Shown: piece after piece, positions 52,072 through 61,846 of the stretch
Layout of the letters: the number at the start of each line of letters is the position of its first letter
How positions within the stretch are numbered: the first letter of the stretch is position 1
Source of the DNA: Lachnospiraceae bacterium
GTDB taxonomy: Bacteria; Bacillota; Clostridia; Lachnospirales; Lachnospiraceae
NCBI GenBank assembly: GCA_017936885.1
Contig: JAGBEO010000013.1
Coordinates: 124,001 to 188,000 of the forward strand
DNA length: 64,000 nt
Direction of reading: 5' to 3'
Made by a program: the position numbers and the translations under genes
The notes under the pieces: generated by a model
Told to the model about the DNA's origin: nothing
The model's input: only the letters and a program-made list of their open reading frames with translations
The model's database searches: none

Positions 52072-52450
52072 GCCATTCAAGGTCTCCTCTGTCGAGCGAT
52101 TTAATCAGAAGTTCTGCTGAGGCCAGATTGGTTGCCAACGGGATGTTATGTCTGTCACATAACATCACTACATTGTTAACATCCGGTTCATGGGATTTCG
52201 GATACAACGGATCACGCAGGAAAATAACAAGGTCAATCTGATTATGCTCAATCTGTGCACCGATCTGCTGTGCACCGCCCAAGTGCCCTGCAAGATATTT
52301 GTGAATATTCAGATTCGTTACTTCCTCAATTAATCTTCCGGTTGTTCCGGTTGCATATAATTCGTTCTTGCTTAAGATCCCCCGATAAGCAATACAGAAA
52401 TTCTGCATCAGTTTTTTCTTTGCATCATGTGCAATTAATGCAATGTTCAT
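52055..52450 (-). CDS. mgsA: Methylglyoxal synthase
   Basis: Converts dihydroxyacetone phosphate to methylglyoxal, relieving phosphate shortage or sugar overflow. Seen: HDAKKKLMQNFCIAYRGIL, GTTGRLIEE, AGHLGGAQQIGAQI (signature) and VIFLRDPLYPKSHEPD. 131 residues. It lies between rodA and dacA, an odd place for a metabolic enzyme but the order recurs in Clostridia from memory. Confidence 0.94.
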   Translation of the reverse strand: MNIALIAHDAKKKLMQNFCIAYRGILSKNELYATGTTGRLIEEVTNLNIHKYLAGHLGGAQQIGAQIEHNQIDLVIFLRDPLYPKSHEPDVNNVVMLCDRHNIPLATNLASAELLIKSLDRGDLEWREMYK

Positions 52451-52473
52451 AATAACACCCTTCTTTACTTATA

Positions 52474-53577
52474 TCATTTTTTGCATTGTAACCGTACATT
52501 CAGTACGAACCCCACCCCGATATACAGGCTCACAAGCGAAGTAAGACCATAGCTTACAAACGGAAGCGGAATACCTGTATTGGGAATAACGCCGGTGGCC
52601 ACAGAGATATTAATCATGCCCTGAAATCCGATCAAAGCCGCGACCCCGGCGGATATGATCGTTCCGGCTATATCTTTAGCCCTCCTAGCTACCATAATAC
52701 ATTCAAATGAGATGAAAATCAATAAGACAATTACGGTACAGCCCCCGACAAATCCAAATTCTTCTCCGATCACCGCAAAAATAAAGTCTGTTTGGGGCTC
52801 CGAAATAAAATTACCGTTTTTGACCGAACTGATCTCGTTGGTCCGATACCCCTTTCCATGCAGCATACCCGAGCCGATTGCCGTAATCGAATTAGTCTGT
52901 TGATAGGCTTCTGTCTGGGCATATTCCTCCGGATACAGCCATGCAAGAATACGGCTCTGCTGGTAATCGTCAATCAGTGTCTGATCCGGCTGTAAAATCA
53001 GGGTCAGCGCGATAATAAATGCCGGAATAGCCACTGAAAACGCTAAAATAATATATTTCCAACTGATACCGCCCACAAACAAAATGACACAAAACAACAG
53101 GACAACCATAATACTGGTGGACATATCCGGCTGATTATAGATGAGAAGAATCGGCGGAAGAAACAGAACAATACATGCCCCGATGATTTTCAGGGAACCC
53201 ATTTCGTCCTTATGTTTCATGATAAACTGTGCAAAAAATAAAATCAACAAAATCTTGGCTGTTTCCGAAGGCTGAAACTGAATACCGAAGATATTCAGCC
53301 ATCTCTGCGCTCCGCCGGCCTCCTTACCCATAAGCTTAACAAGGGTAAGCAGAACGATGTTTAGTGCATATAAAACCCAGTAGAACTTCAAAATAACAGA
53401 ATAATCAAACAAAGAGATGACAAGCATTAAAAATGCCCCGAAGACAAATCCGGCAAGCTGTCTGGACTGTACGGATTCTTTGGCACTGCCGATGGCCAAA
53501 ATACCGATTACGGTCAAAGCCACTACAAGAATGATTAATTTAAAATCATAATCCCTGATACGATACTGCCGTAACAT
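52474..53577 (-). CDS. rodA: RodA-type peptidoglycan glycosyltransferase
   Basis: SEDS-family polymerase that extends glycan chains for lateral wall growth, working with a PBP2. Seen: about ten membrane helices, ...GGAQRWLNIFGIQFQPSETAKILLILFFAQF, NQPDMSTSIM, SGMLHGKGYRT, QTDFIFAVIGEEFGFVGG and TGIPLPFVSYGLTSL. 367 residues. It follows minE by 33 bases. PBP2 is upstream in the same operon, so partner genes are together. Confidence 0.94.
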   Translation of the reverse strand: MLRQYRIRDYDFKLIILVVALTVIGILAIGSAKESVQSRQLAGFVFGAFLMLVISLFDYSVILKFYWVLYALNIVLLTLVKLMGKEAGGAQRWLNIFGIQFQPSETAKILLILFFAQFIMKHKDEMGSLKIIGACIVLFLPPILLIYNQPDMSTSIMVVLLFCVILFVGGISWKYIILAFSVAIPAFIIALTLILQPDQTLIDDYQQSRILAWLYPEEYAQTEAYQQTNSITAIGSGMLHGKGYRTNEISSVKNGNFISEPQTDFIFAVIGEEFGFVGGCTVIVLLIFISFECIMVARRAKDIAGTIISAGVAALIGFQGMINISVATGVIPNTGIPLPFVSYGLTSLVSLYIGVGFVLNVRLQCKK

Positions 53578-53610
53578 GCTGCGTCATCTCCTTTCCTGTC
53601 ATATATGCTT

Positions 53611-53874
53611 CTACTGTTTTAAATCTAAGATCGGTATATTTGCATAGAGGGTCGGATTTTTAAGATTTCTTCCTTTGCTGCTGGTCTTGGTAATCTGTAT
53701 CTCCATGCTTTTTGTATCAATTTTCATGTATTTTGATATTACTTTAGCAATATCGTTTTTAATCATTTCCATCATCTCCGGCGAGCAGTTTACCCGGTCG
53801 GAAATGAGTAATATCTTTAGCCGGTCTTTGGCTATTTCTCTGGAGCTTTTCCGTTTTAATATATTTTTGAACAC
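53611..53874 (-). CDS. minE: Division-site topological specificity factor MinE
   Basis: Stimulates MinD ATPase and drives pole-to-pole patterning. Seen: an N-terminal membrane-targeting segment (MFKNILKRKSS), the MinD-binding helix (EIAKDRLKILLISDR) and a dimer-forming C-terminus ending IPILDLKQ. 87 residues. Bacillus lacks MinE, so this is a clostridial-type Min system. 11 bases after minD. Confidence 0.93.
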   Translation of the reverse strand: MFKNILKRKSSREIAKDRLKILLISDRVNCSPEMMEMIKNDIAKVISKYMKIDTKSMEIQITKTSSKGRNLKNPTLYANIPILDLKQ

Positions 53875-53885
53875 TCTGATCCCCC

Positions 53886-54677
53886 CTAACCTTTATGAAA
53901 AATACCTGATACCTTAGCCCAAAAGGAGATACCTTTTTCGAAATCCAGGAAAGGTATTTCCCTGCCGAGCACTCTGTAACAAATATTCTGATAAGCTTTG
54001 CCGGCCATCGTATTACTGCCGACTAACGGTTCCCCCTGATTGGTAGCAATGACTACATTTTCATCATCAGGAACCATGCCGATCAGCGGTAGGGACAGAA
54101 TATCCACCACATCCTCTGAGGACATCATATCGCCCCGTTTAATCATATCATGACGGATGCGGTTGATAATTAAATCTATCTTATGTATTTCATTGGCTTC
54201 TAAGAGGCCGATGATGCGGTCTGCATCCCGGATAGCGGAAACTTCCGGTGTGGTTACGACAAGGGCCCTGTCAGCGCCTGCAATTGCGTTCTGAAAGCCC
54301 TGTTCAATTCCTGCCGGACAGTCCAGAATGATATAATCAAACTGATCTTTCAGATGGTTTATCATTTTAACCATCTGGGCCGGATTCACGGAACTTTTAT
54401 CTCTTGTCTGTGCTGATGGAAGAAGAAAAAGCGTAGGATACCGCTTGTCCCGTATAAGTGCCTGTTTGATGCGGCAGTTACCTTCTACCACATCTACAAG
54501 ATTGTAGACAATCCGGTTTTCCAAACCCATGACCACATCCAGGTTTCTCAACCCGATATCGGTATCAATCAGAAGAACTTTTTTACCCATCGCTGCAAGA
54601 CCTGTACCAACGTTTGCTGAAGTAGTGGTCTTACCTACTCCGCCTTTCCCTGATGTGACGACAATTACTTCACTCAT
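53886..54677 (-). CDS. minD: Septum-site ATPase MinD
   Basis: Deviant-Walker ATPase that binds membranes and recruits MinC. Seen: SGKGGVGKTT with Lys11 and Lys16, DTDIGLRNLD, IILDCPAGIEQGFQ, and the C-terminal amphipathic membrane anchor (SFWAKVSGIFHKG). 263 residues. minC-minD-minE are in one operon. Confidence 0.96.
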   Translation of the reverse strand: MSEVIVVTSGKGGVGKTTTSANVGTGLAAMGKKVLLIDTDIGLRNLDVVMGLENRIVYNLVDVVEGNCRIKQALIRDKRYPTLFLLPSAQTRDKSSVNPAQMVKMINHLKDQFDYIILDCPAGIEQGFQNAIAGADRALVVTTPEVSAIRDADRIIGLLEANEIHKIDLIINRIRHDMIKRGDMMSSEDVVDILSLPLIGMVPDDENVVIATNQGEPLVGSNTMAGKAYQNICYRVLGREIPFLDFEKGISFWAKVSGIFHKG

Positions 54678-54731
54678 ATGAAACCTCCAAAATGAAAAAT
54701 GAATCGTTATCGTCCCCTAAATGACTTACGG

Positions 54732-55412
54732 TTAAACCGGCAGATCATTTAGTAATTCTTTGGTAATAGGCTCTAGTTTTACTCTTCCGTCTTCCACATA
54801 AGCAATCTTAGGCTGAATCTTAGGTTTGATCGACCACTTGCTTTGTTTTTCTGATGTTTTATATTTGAAATCACCGATTTTTAATTTTTCCGGCGACATT
54901 TCAAGTGCCACAACATAATGCCCTTCCTCACCGTCTCCGCCTGCATAGGCTTGTCCGTACAGACCGCCGAGGATTATAATATCCCTGCTGGATATGATAC
55001 TGGCGCCGGGATAGACATCGCCCAGCACAATAATACTGTTCTCGGTTTCTAACATTTGCCCGTCTTTGAGTGTACCTTTATAGAATTGCCCTGCATTTTC
55101 CATGACCTGCTGATGGTAGGAAAGCTTCTGCAATGCCTTGACATAGGTTTTGTTCGTCTCTTCATTTTTTCCCATAATACACACCACATTCAATGCCGAA
55201 TTGGCGGTGATGGTATTGATGATCATACGCTCTTCCTGATCAGAAAGCTTGCGTCCTTCAAAAGAAAGAACCATGCTTGCATCCTTGAAAAAGTGTGCAG
55301 ACTCCTTAAATTTAAGCCCGATTTCCGTAAGGAGCTGTTCAAAAGGCATTTCATCATCCAGATAGATTGATAAGCCATTTTGAAAACTTTTGATGATAAC
55401 TGGGTTTTTCAT
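54732..55412 (-). CDS. minC: Septum-site inhibitor MinC
   Basis: FtsZ inhibitor carried by MinD. Seen: a variable N-terminal domain (about 1-100), then the beta-helical C-domain with NSIIVLGDVYPGASIISSRDIIILGGLYGQAYAG near 130-165. The C-terminal domain is short and well conserved while the N-terminal one is divergent. 226 residues. It lies between PBP2 and minD. Confidence 0.9.
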   Translation of the reverse strand: MKNPVIIKSFQNGLSIYLDDEMPFEQLLTEIGLKFKESAHFFKDASMVLSFEGRKLSDQEERMIINTITANSALNVVCIMGKNEETNKTYVKALQKLSYHQQVMENAGQFYKGTLKDGQMLETENSIIVLGDVYPGASIISSRDIIILGGLYGQAYAGGDGEEGHYVVALEMSPEKLKIGDFKYKTSEKQSKWSIKPKIQPKIAYVEDGRVKLEPITKELLNDLPV

Positions 55413-55453
55413 AATATTCCTCCCTGTCAGAACAGTCTGCTGCTTTAGCTTGT

Positions 55454-58354
55454 TTAATCTGCATTGATTGAACCACCGACTAAAGTACTTGCTGTTCCGG
55501 TAATAATTTCGCTTTCGTCTTTCAGTCCGTAATAATATTCATAGACATCTTTGGCAATCTGGGCAGCGTAATCGGATGTATAACCGTTAGCCACACGGAC
55601 CGTAACAGAAATTTCAGGCGCCTCATAGGGGGCGTAACTTATAAATAAAGCGTGGTTTGGACGGTTTTTGTTCTCCTGTGCGGTACCGGTCTTACCGGCA
55701 ACGTCAACATCCAGATTAGCGAAATAAGTTTTGGCTTCTACCACACCGCGCATACCCACATGAATCGCGTTCCAATAGGCCGTGTCCATATCGATCTGAT
55801 TGCGGATATCGGCCTGATTTTCTGTAATCTTACCGCTGCTGTTATTTTCTATTTTATCTACTAATGTTAAATTATAACATGTTCCGCTGTTTGCAATAGT
55901 TGTAACGTATCGCGCAAGCCCGACCGTGGTATAGTTATTGGTACCATGACCGATTGCCGAACGAACCGCATCCGTATCTGATACTTCCGGTGCGTATTCC
56001 TCTATCTCTACCCCTGAGGTCTCTGATAATCCGTATAAATCCGCATACTTAGCAAGTTTATTTAACGCCACATCACTGTTATAGCTGTCTCCCACAATGC
56101 CGAGCCGATATCCCACTTCGTAGAAAAACCAGTTGCAGGAATGCCGTATTCCGCCGGAAACATTAATAGAGCCGTGGGCCCCGGGGTAGATCCAGCATCT
56201 GGCCGGAGGTGAGATTTTCTCGAATATTCCGGTACAGGTAATGGTATCCGTAGTGGAGATCAGACCTTCCATTAAAGCGGCTGTAGAAGATACGATTTTA
56301 AAGGTGGAACCGGGTGCTGTTTTTTGCTGTGTCGCATAATTTAACAAAGGATAAGACAGATCATTGCGCAGGCTTGCATAGTAAGCGGCATCCACGCCGT
56401 TAGCCATCTTATTGTTGTCATAGCTTGGATAGGATACCAGCCCCAATACATCACCGCTATTCACATCTGTGATGACAATAGAACCTGAGTAAGGATCCAA
56501 TGCCAATTGTGCCGGAGTAATATCCAATTGTTCTATGCGATTGTACATAAAGGCATAAGCAGTCTCGCTGCCGGCTTCGAACTGTCTGAGTTCTTCTTCC
56601 GGCGGATTAACAAGATTCTGCTCCAATAAAAGAAGGCAGATCTGGCGTCCGGTCACCTCGTCATTATTAATCATATAACGATACAGCTTTTTGTCAAAAT
56701 CATTGTCCGTATCAATTTGCTCAAAAATATAATCGACGATGGTTTCATATATTTCTACGGAATCGGAATATTGAGAATTGATTTCCAGTTTGGATACATC
56801 AATCCAGTTCTGGGCTATCGCGTAATTTAAGTATTCATTCAGACTGATGACTTCATCTTTGGTCCATGCAATATAAGTTTCATCCTCACGGTCCACAGCC
56901 GAGTTCATAATAATATCATGATCATACAGCATGGCTGCGATATAACTTTCATAAACCTGATATTCTTCCGTTAAATCCTGATAGGGCGTACAGCGTTCTT
57001 CCAATTCTTCCCTTAAAGCAGCATATACACGGGATTTCTTATCAAGATAAGTCTCATATACCTGCTGTTCTGTCTCGCCTGCATATTGTGAAGTAAAATG
57101 TGATGTATCAATAATATTATTATTGATACAGGCATAATAAACATCATAGATCGGAATCGGAATATCGCCGCCGCTGCCGCCTTCCGGTACGTGGTATTCT
57201 TTAATATTCTGTATTTTATCCAGAAGAATAGCGGCAAGCTTGGATTCCAGAATGTGATAAGCTGCTTTTTGTAAATCAGCATCGATCGTCAGGTAGACAT
57301 CATTTCCGGCCGTTGCCTCTACGCGGTCGCTGGTTTCAATTACCTTGCCTAAATTATCCACGTATACGGTTTCGGAACCTTTGATACCCTGTAATTCCAT
57401 TTCCATGGAAGCCTCAATACCGGATTTGCCGACAGTGTCATTCAGGTCGTAGGAAGGTTCTTCTTCCTGTAAGGTCTTTAATTCTTCCTGATCAACCTTA
57501 CCGGTATAGCCGATAATCTGTGCAAAATAAATACTGTCATTATATTTACGGATTGTGCCTTCCGCAATAGAGACACCGTCCAACACATCCTCATTTTCCA
57601 TAATAACAGCCACGGTCTTTTCAGATACGTTGTTGGCAACCGTAGTGGAGATATATTTCTGGTAACCGTTGGCACTCATGGCATAACGGATGGTAACGAT
57701 TTTAATGATTTCTTCTTTGGTATATCCAAGTCCCGCCACAAAACTGGAAGAATCGTCCTCGTCCGTATAGGTGCCGACACCGTAACGGGAGGTTCCGCAC
57801 AGATATTCCATCAGTTCCTCTGCGGTGGCTGTCCGTTCTTTTTCCTTAAGCTCGTCAATGGTAGGATGGCCATACACATCTGCCAGGAAACGAAGAAGCT
57901 GTGTGCCTTCTACATTGTACTGGTAATTACCGTTCTTATCCAATACCACATGGAAATCATTGATAATACTGTCTCCGTTTTGTTCAATCATATGGATCAG
58001 CTTATAGATTGTAGCATTCAGACTGGCATTCTTGCCTTTGCCGGATTCATACACATCTTCTATCGTGACAGAATAAGCTAATTCATTGTATGCCAGCAGA
58101 TTGCCGTTACGATCCAATATATTGCCTCTGGTAGAGGGAATGCTGCGTTCTTTTGTTATCATCAACTGGAAATTATTGAAATATTCTTCACCTTGTACAA
58201 TCTGTAACTGGAAAATGGTGTAGATCAAATATCCGCCCATACCAAAAAGAACCAAAATCAATACGATGAGCCTGGATGTAATCATATTCATGAAGTTTTC
58301 TTTAATATGTGCTGCTAATTCACTAAACAAACTTTTTCCCACTCCTTTGTTCAC
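55454..58354 (-). CDS. mrdA: Penicillin-binding protein 2 (mrdA-like), enlarged
   Basis: Transpeptidase that crosslinks new lateral wall with RodA. Seen: an N-terminal helix, PBP dimerisation domain (to about 360), then a roughly 240-residue insert (about 370-610), and the transpeptidase with STFK (Ser683), SCN (739-741) and KTG (888-890). 966 residues is far above the usual 600-700. Numbers use GTG 58354; TTG 58330 with AAAGGAG upstream is the more likely start. mreD overlaps by up to 32 bases. Confidence 0.93.
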   Translation of the reverse strand: MNKGVGKSLFSELAAHIKENFMNMITSRLIVLILVLFGMGGYLIYTIFQLQIVQGEEYFNNFQLMITKERSIPSTRGNILDRNGNLLAYNELAYSVTIEDVYESGKGKNASLNATIYKLIHMIEQNGDSIINDFHVVLDKNGNYQYNVEGTQLLRFLADVYGHPTIDELKEKERTATAEELMEYLCGTSRYGVGTYTDEDDSSSFVAGLGYTKEEIIKIVTIRYAMSANGYQKYISTTVANNVSEKTVAVIMENEDVLDGVSIAEGTIRKYNDSIYFAQIIGYTGKVDQEELKTLQEEEPSYDLNDTVGKSGIEASMEMELQGIKGSETVYVDNLGKVIETSDRVEATAGNDVYLTIDADLQKAAYHILESKLAAILLDKIQNIKEYHVPEGGSGGDIPIPIYDVYYACINNNIIDTSHFTSQYAGETEQQVYETYLDKKSRVYAALREELEERCTPYQDLTEEYQVYESYIAAMLYDHDIIMNSAVDREDETYIAWTKDEVISLNEYLNYAIAQNWIDVSKLEINSQYSDSVEIYETIVDYIFEQIDTDNDFDKKLYRYMINNDEVTGRQICLLLLEQNLVNPPEEELRQFEAGSETAYAFMYNRIEQLDITPAQLALDPYSGSIVITDVNSGDVLGLVSYPSYDNNKMANGVDAAYYASLRNDLSYPLLNYATQQKTAPGSTFKIVSSTAALMEGLISTTDTITCTGIFEKISPPARCWIYPGAHGSINVSGGIRHSCNWFFYEVGYRLGIVGDSYNSDVALNKLAKYADLYGLSETSGVEIEEYAPEVSDTDAVRSAIGHGTNNYTTVGLARYVTTIANSGTCYNLTLVDKIENNSSGKITENQADIRNQIDMDTAYWNAIHVGMRGVVEAKTYFANLDVDVAGKTGTAQENKNRPNHALFISYAPYEAPEISVTVRVANGYTSDYAAQIAKDVYEYYYGLKDESEIITGTASTLVGGSINAD

Positions 58355-58841
58355 CGCGTTCCAGACAGGTATTAATCCATAGAATCAGCGGGTACAAAAG
58401 TAACGTTACTACTATCGTATAGACAATCTCCGGCAGAATAATATGCACAAAATAATACATGAAATCAAATCTGCCGCGAAGCAAAAACATAATCACATAA
58501 CACACAATTCCATAGGCAAAATCACTTCCGAGAATGAGTGCAACCGGCAGCTTGATATCCTGAGGATAGAAAATTGTACAGAATTTGCCGTTCATATAAC
58601 CGATGTACATGTATAATAAAGCGTAGAACCCTATCACACTGGCAAAGAAAATATCTGCCAGCAGACCGCAGAAAAATCCGATTATAAGACCTGTCTTTTC
58701 ACCGCGCATGAACCCGAAGGAGGCTGTCAATACAATCAGCAGATTGGGTACGATACCGCCAAATGCCAGAGAACGGAATACGGTACACTGTAATAAAAAA
58801 CAGATAAAAATTAAAATGGCTGTAATAATCCCACGTTTCAT
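58323..58841 (-). CDS. mreD: Rod-shape protein MreD
   Basis: Multi-helix membrane partner of MreC. Seen: about five membrane segments and the family features PNLLIVLTASFGFMRGEKTGLIIGFFCGLLADI. 172 residues. Its 3' end overlaps the PBP2 start region. Confidence 0.92.
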   Translation of the reverse strand: MKRGIITAILIFICFLLQCTVFRSLAFGGIVPNLLIVLTASFGFMRGEKTGLIIGFFCGLLADIFFASVIGFYALLYMYIGYMNGKFCTIFYPQDIKLPVALILGSDFAYGIVCYVIMFLLRGRFDFMYYFVHIILPEIVYTIVVTLLLYPLILWINTCLERGEQRSGKKFV

Positions 58842-58848
58842 GTTTTCC

Positions 58849-59718
58849 CTACTCTTCTATGGTCTGTTTCAATTCCATTACGACAAGCACTTCCTCTAAA
58901 TGCTCAAAGTCAACAGCCGGTGTAATATAACCGGACTTGGTCAGATTGTTGGCATCCTGATTGATTGTACTGATATAGCCGATCAGAATGCCGGGAAGGT
59001 ATTTATCACTGATGTTAGAGGTGACGATTTTATCACCTTCTACCACTACATTGTCACTGTCTACAAGCTGTTCAAACTCGATAACACCGGATGCGTACAG
59101 CTTCAGATTGCCGGAGACAATCATGTTGTCGGAGCTGGATAATACCATGGCGCTGACATTGGAATCATCGGCGATAATGGATTTTACTTTGGCCCAGTTT
59201 GGACCCACATCCACAATACGCCCAACCAAACCGCTTCCTGCCATTACATTCATATCCACGGCTATGCCGTCATTGGTTCCCTTATTGATTACAAAGGAAT
59301 AAAACCAATTGCCGGAATCTCTTGCAATGATACGTGCCCCGGTCTTCTCATACTCATCGTACTGGGCATCCAGATTATACAGTTCCCGAAGATTCGTCAA
59401 TTCATAACGATCCTGCTGCAAACGGGTATTCTCGATCGTCAGTTCATCTACCTGTTGCTTTAAATTCTCATTTTCCGCAATCAGATCCTTGATCTGCGAG
59501 AGTTCCTCGGAACGGTTCGCCAGCCAGCTTCCGATCACACTGATACCTTCCTCAAAGGGAACTACCGTATAACCTGCCACAGCGCTTAACGGGCCGCTGA
59601 ATACCGTGGTATGAAAGGTAAGCAGCACCATACCGGTGCATAAGATTGTTAAAATAAAAAGGAGATATTTACTTGGTAATGTAAATTTCTCTCCTTTTCT
59701 CTTTACGATTGGACTCAT
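58849..59718 (-). CDS. mreC: Rod-shape protein MreC
   Basis: Bitopic scaffold of the elongation machine. Seen: one N-terminal membrane helix (about 18-38), a coiled coil (LIAENENLKQQVDELTIENTRLQQDR, about 78-103), then the MreC beta domain with GINKGTNDGIAVDMNV-like VINKGTNDGIAVDMNVMAGSGLVGRIVDV. 289 residues. ATGA overlap with the mreB stop. Confidence 0.95.
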   Translation of the reverse strand: MSPIVKRKGEKFTLPSKYLLFILTILCTGMVLLTFHTTVFSGPLSAVAGYTVVPFEEGISVIGSWLANRSEELSQIKDLIAENENLKQQVDELTIENTRLQQDRYELTNLRELYNLDAQYDEYEKTGARIIARDSGNWFYSFVINKGTNDGIAVDMNVMAGSGLVGRIVDVGPNWAKVKSIIADDSNVSAMVLSSSDNMIVSGNLKLYASGVIEFEQLVDSDNVVVEGDKIVTSNISDKYLPGILIGYISTINQDANNLTKSGYITPAVDFEHLEEVLVVMELKQTIEE

Positions 59719-60725
59719 TTACTCATTCCTTCTATTGCATAGGCTACGGTTTTATAATTATCATCATTGATGATTTTGGCAAGTCCAAGAGCAACACTCG
59801 TAATCGGATTCTCGGATACATTGACCTTAAGACCGGTTCCTTTGCTCATAAGAAGCGCAAGCTTGCTTACCTGGGAAGCACCGCCGGTCAGATAGACACC
59901 ATGCCGGTAAATATCTGCTGCAAGTTCCGGTGGTGTACGCTCTAAAATTACTTTAATATTATCAATGATAGTATTGAAATATTCTGTCAGACATTCGTCT
60001 ACAAGAGAAGTCGGAATCTCACGTTCTACGGGGAGTCCCGTTACAATATCCCTGCCGTATACGACAGCCCCTGCCTGTGCCTCTTCCAGTTCCAAGAGAG
60101 ATGTTTTAACGACCTCGGCAGTTTTTCCACCGATAATCAGGCTGTATTCACGGCGGATCGCAGCCTTGATCGCCTCGTCAAATTTACGGCCTCCCACTTT
60201 GATTAACTTGCTCAAGACGATGCCGCCCAGAGATAAAATAGAGATTTCTGTTGTATCAAAGCCGACATTTACTACTAAAACACCCTGAGAATTTTTGACG
60301 TCAATGCCAAGCCCCAGTCCGTCTGCCACTGCTTTGTCTACGATCATGACTCTTTTCGCCTTTACATTGGACTCTTTAATCAGATCCTTAAAGGCACGTT
60401 TCTCTACTTCTGTCACATCCCACGGTACGGCAATATAATAATCAGCAGGCTTCACAGTATTCTTCATGAGATCATTCATAAAATATTTTATGAGTGTTTC
60501 CATGTTCTGTATGTCTGCTATTACGCCATTGCTTAAAGGATATGTGATACTGATATTGCTCGGGGCCTTCTCATACATCTCAAAAGCAGAATTGCCGTAG
60601 GCAAAGAGAGTCTTCTTATTCTCGATGGCGATCATGTTTTTCTCTACAAAGACATCATCATCCGCACGGTTGTATATTTTGATGTTGCTGGTCCCTAAAT
60701 CAATTCCAAATGCATTATTAGCCAA
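59715..60725 (-). CDS. mreB: MreB-family actin homologue (divergent)
   Basis: Actin-like filament protein that guides wall synthesis. Seen: GIDLGTSN ATP motif, ADYYIAVPWDVTEVEKRAF, VVNVGFDTTEISILSLGGIVLSK, LTGGASQVSKL. 336 residues. Differences from typical MreB include FGIDLGTSNIKIYNRADDD and YPLSNGVIAD. The start codon is TTG with AAAGAAAGGGG upstream. It lies in radC-mreB-mreC-mreD. Confidence 0.92.
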   Translation of the reverse strand: MANNAFGIDLGTSNIKIYNRADDDVFVEKNMIAIENKKTLFAYGNSAFEMYEKAPSNISITYPLSNGVIADIQNMETLIKYFMNDLMKNTVKPADYYIAVPWDVTEVEKRAFKDLIKESNVKAKRVMIVDKAVADGLGLGIDVKNSQGVLVVNVGFDTTEISILSLGGIVLSKLIKVGGRKFDEAIKAAIRREYSLIIGGKTAEVVKTSLLELEEAQAGAVVYGRDIVTGLPVEREIPTSLVDECLTEYFNTIIDNIKVILERTPPELAADIYRHGVYLTGGASQVSKLALLMSKGTGLKVNVSENPITSVALGLAKIINDDNYKTVAYAIEGMSK

Positions 60726-60730
60726 GGTAG

Positions 60731-61480
60731 TTACCCCTTTCTTTCATGTATTGCGTCCTCAGAATATGACATATTTGTCATGAGTTTGCTTTCTTTAAAA
60801 CTAAAGTACGTATTATCTCCGATAATAATATGATCAAGAAGCGGTATATCTGTCAGCATACCGGCCCGGAAAATCCGCTCGGTGACTTGTAAGTCATTCT
60901 CACTGGGAGTGGGATCACCGCCCGGATGATTGTGCAGCAGCATAATGCCGGCTGCCTGCGCCTGAAAAGCATGAATATATACTTCTCGCGGAGACAACAG
61001 GGAGGCATAAACCGTCCCTTTGGATAAAATAGCTTCTTCTATTAAGTGCAGAGCAGAATCAAACAGTAAGAGCATGATATATTCTACATTCTCATGCCGA
61101 AACCGTTCCATATAGTAATCCGCTACGGAGTAGGGATTATGAAAGGAAAGTTTGCTTTTCGCCTTAGCCTGTGCAATCCGGGTACTGAGCTCCGCAATTG
61201 CTTTTAGCTGTATCGCCTTTACTTTGCCTATGCCGTCAATCTTCATAAGATCCTGCAGGGAAATATGATATAATCCCAGCAGTCCGTTACCGTAACGGGC
61301 TGTCTCGGACAAAATCCTCTCGCCCAGTTCCCTAGCATTAATGCCTCTGGTCCCTGTCCGAAGCAGGATTGCAAGCAATTCCGAATCCGTAAGCGATTTG
61401 CTTCCATAGGAAATAAATTTCTCATATGGAAGATTCTGCAGCCTGTAATATTCATTGTTCTCTTTCTTGACTGATTTCAT
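60731..61480 (-). CDS. radC: RadC/YsxA JAB-domain protein
   Basis: JAMM metalloprotease-fold protein of unclear role (first linked to DNA repair). Seen: N-terminal HhH (LTDSELLAILLRTGTRGINARELG ... LMKIDGIGKVKAIQLKAI), and the JAMM motif HNHPGGDPTPSENDLQ. 249 residues. It is upstream of mreB with a 5-base gap, as in B. subtilis. Confidence 0.94.
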   Translation of the reverse strand: MKSVKKENNEYYRLQNLPYEKFISYGSKSLTDSELLAILLRTGTRGINARELGERILSETARYGNGLLGLYHISLQDLMKIDGIGKVKAIQLKAIAELSTRIAQAKAKSKLSFHNPYSVADYYMERFRHENVEYIMLLLFDSALHLIEEAILSKGTVYASLLSPREVYIHAFQAQAAGIMLLHNHPGGDPTPSENDLQVTERIFRAGMLTDIPLLDHIIIGDNTYFSFKESKLMTNMSYSEDAIHERKG

Positions 61481-61534
61481 TCAACCTCTTTCCCGACAGC
61501 TTCTCTCTCCTTTAGATGACGGGTGGCTTTTCAG

Positions 61535-61771
61535 TTAAATAAAACGATATATAACGATTGCCGCTGCAATCCCCAGAATACTTGCAATGGTAATCTTAAT
61601 GGATAATCCGAAGGTAATACACAGGATTCCCAAATCTAAAATAAGCGGTGAAGACAGTCCGAAAGATTGTCCGTAATTAAGCCATGTACTGGGAAACAGG
61701 CTTCCGATAAATCCACCGATTACAATACCCGCCAGAATCAGCAGGAAACAAGCCCAATTATTTTTACGCAT
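61535..61771 (-). CDS. DUF4321-like small membrane protein
   Basis: A 78-residue protein with two membrane helices: (about 8-28, FLLILAGIVIGGFIGSLF) and (about 50-75, LGILCITFGLSIKITIASILGIAAAIVIY). RBS AAAGGAG. Found just upstream of radC; function unknown. The family name is from memory. Confidence 0.8.
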   Translation of the reverse strand: MRKNNWACFLLILAGIVIGGFIGSLFPSTWLNYGQSFGLSSPLILDLGILCITFGLSIKITIASILGIAAAIVIYRFI

Positions 61772-61846
61772 AAAAATAATGATCTCCTTTCTCCAACGCT
61801 CATTTTATCACAACCGGATTTTGATGTATACAAAAAATACCAAATT

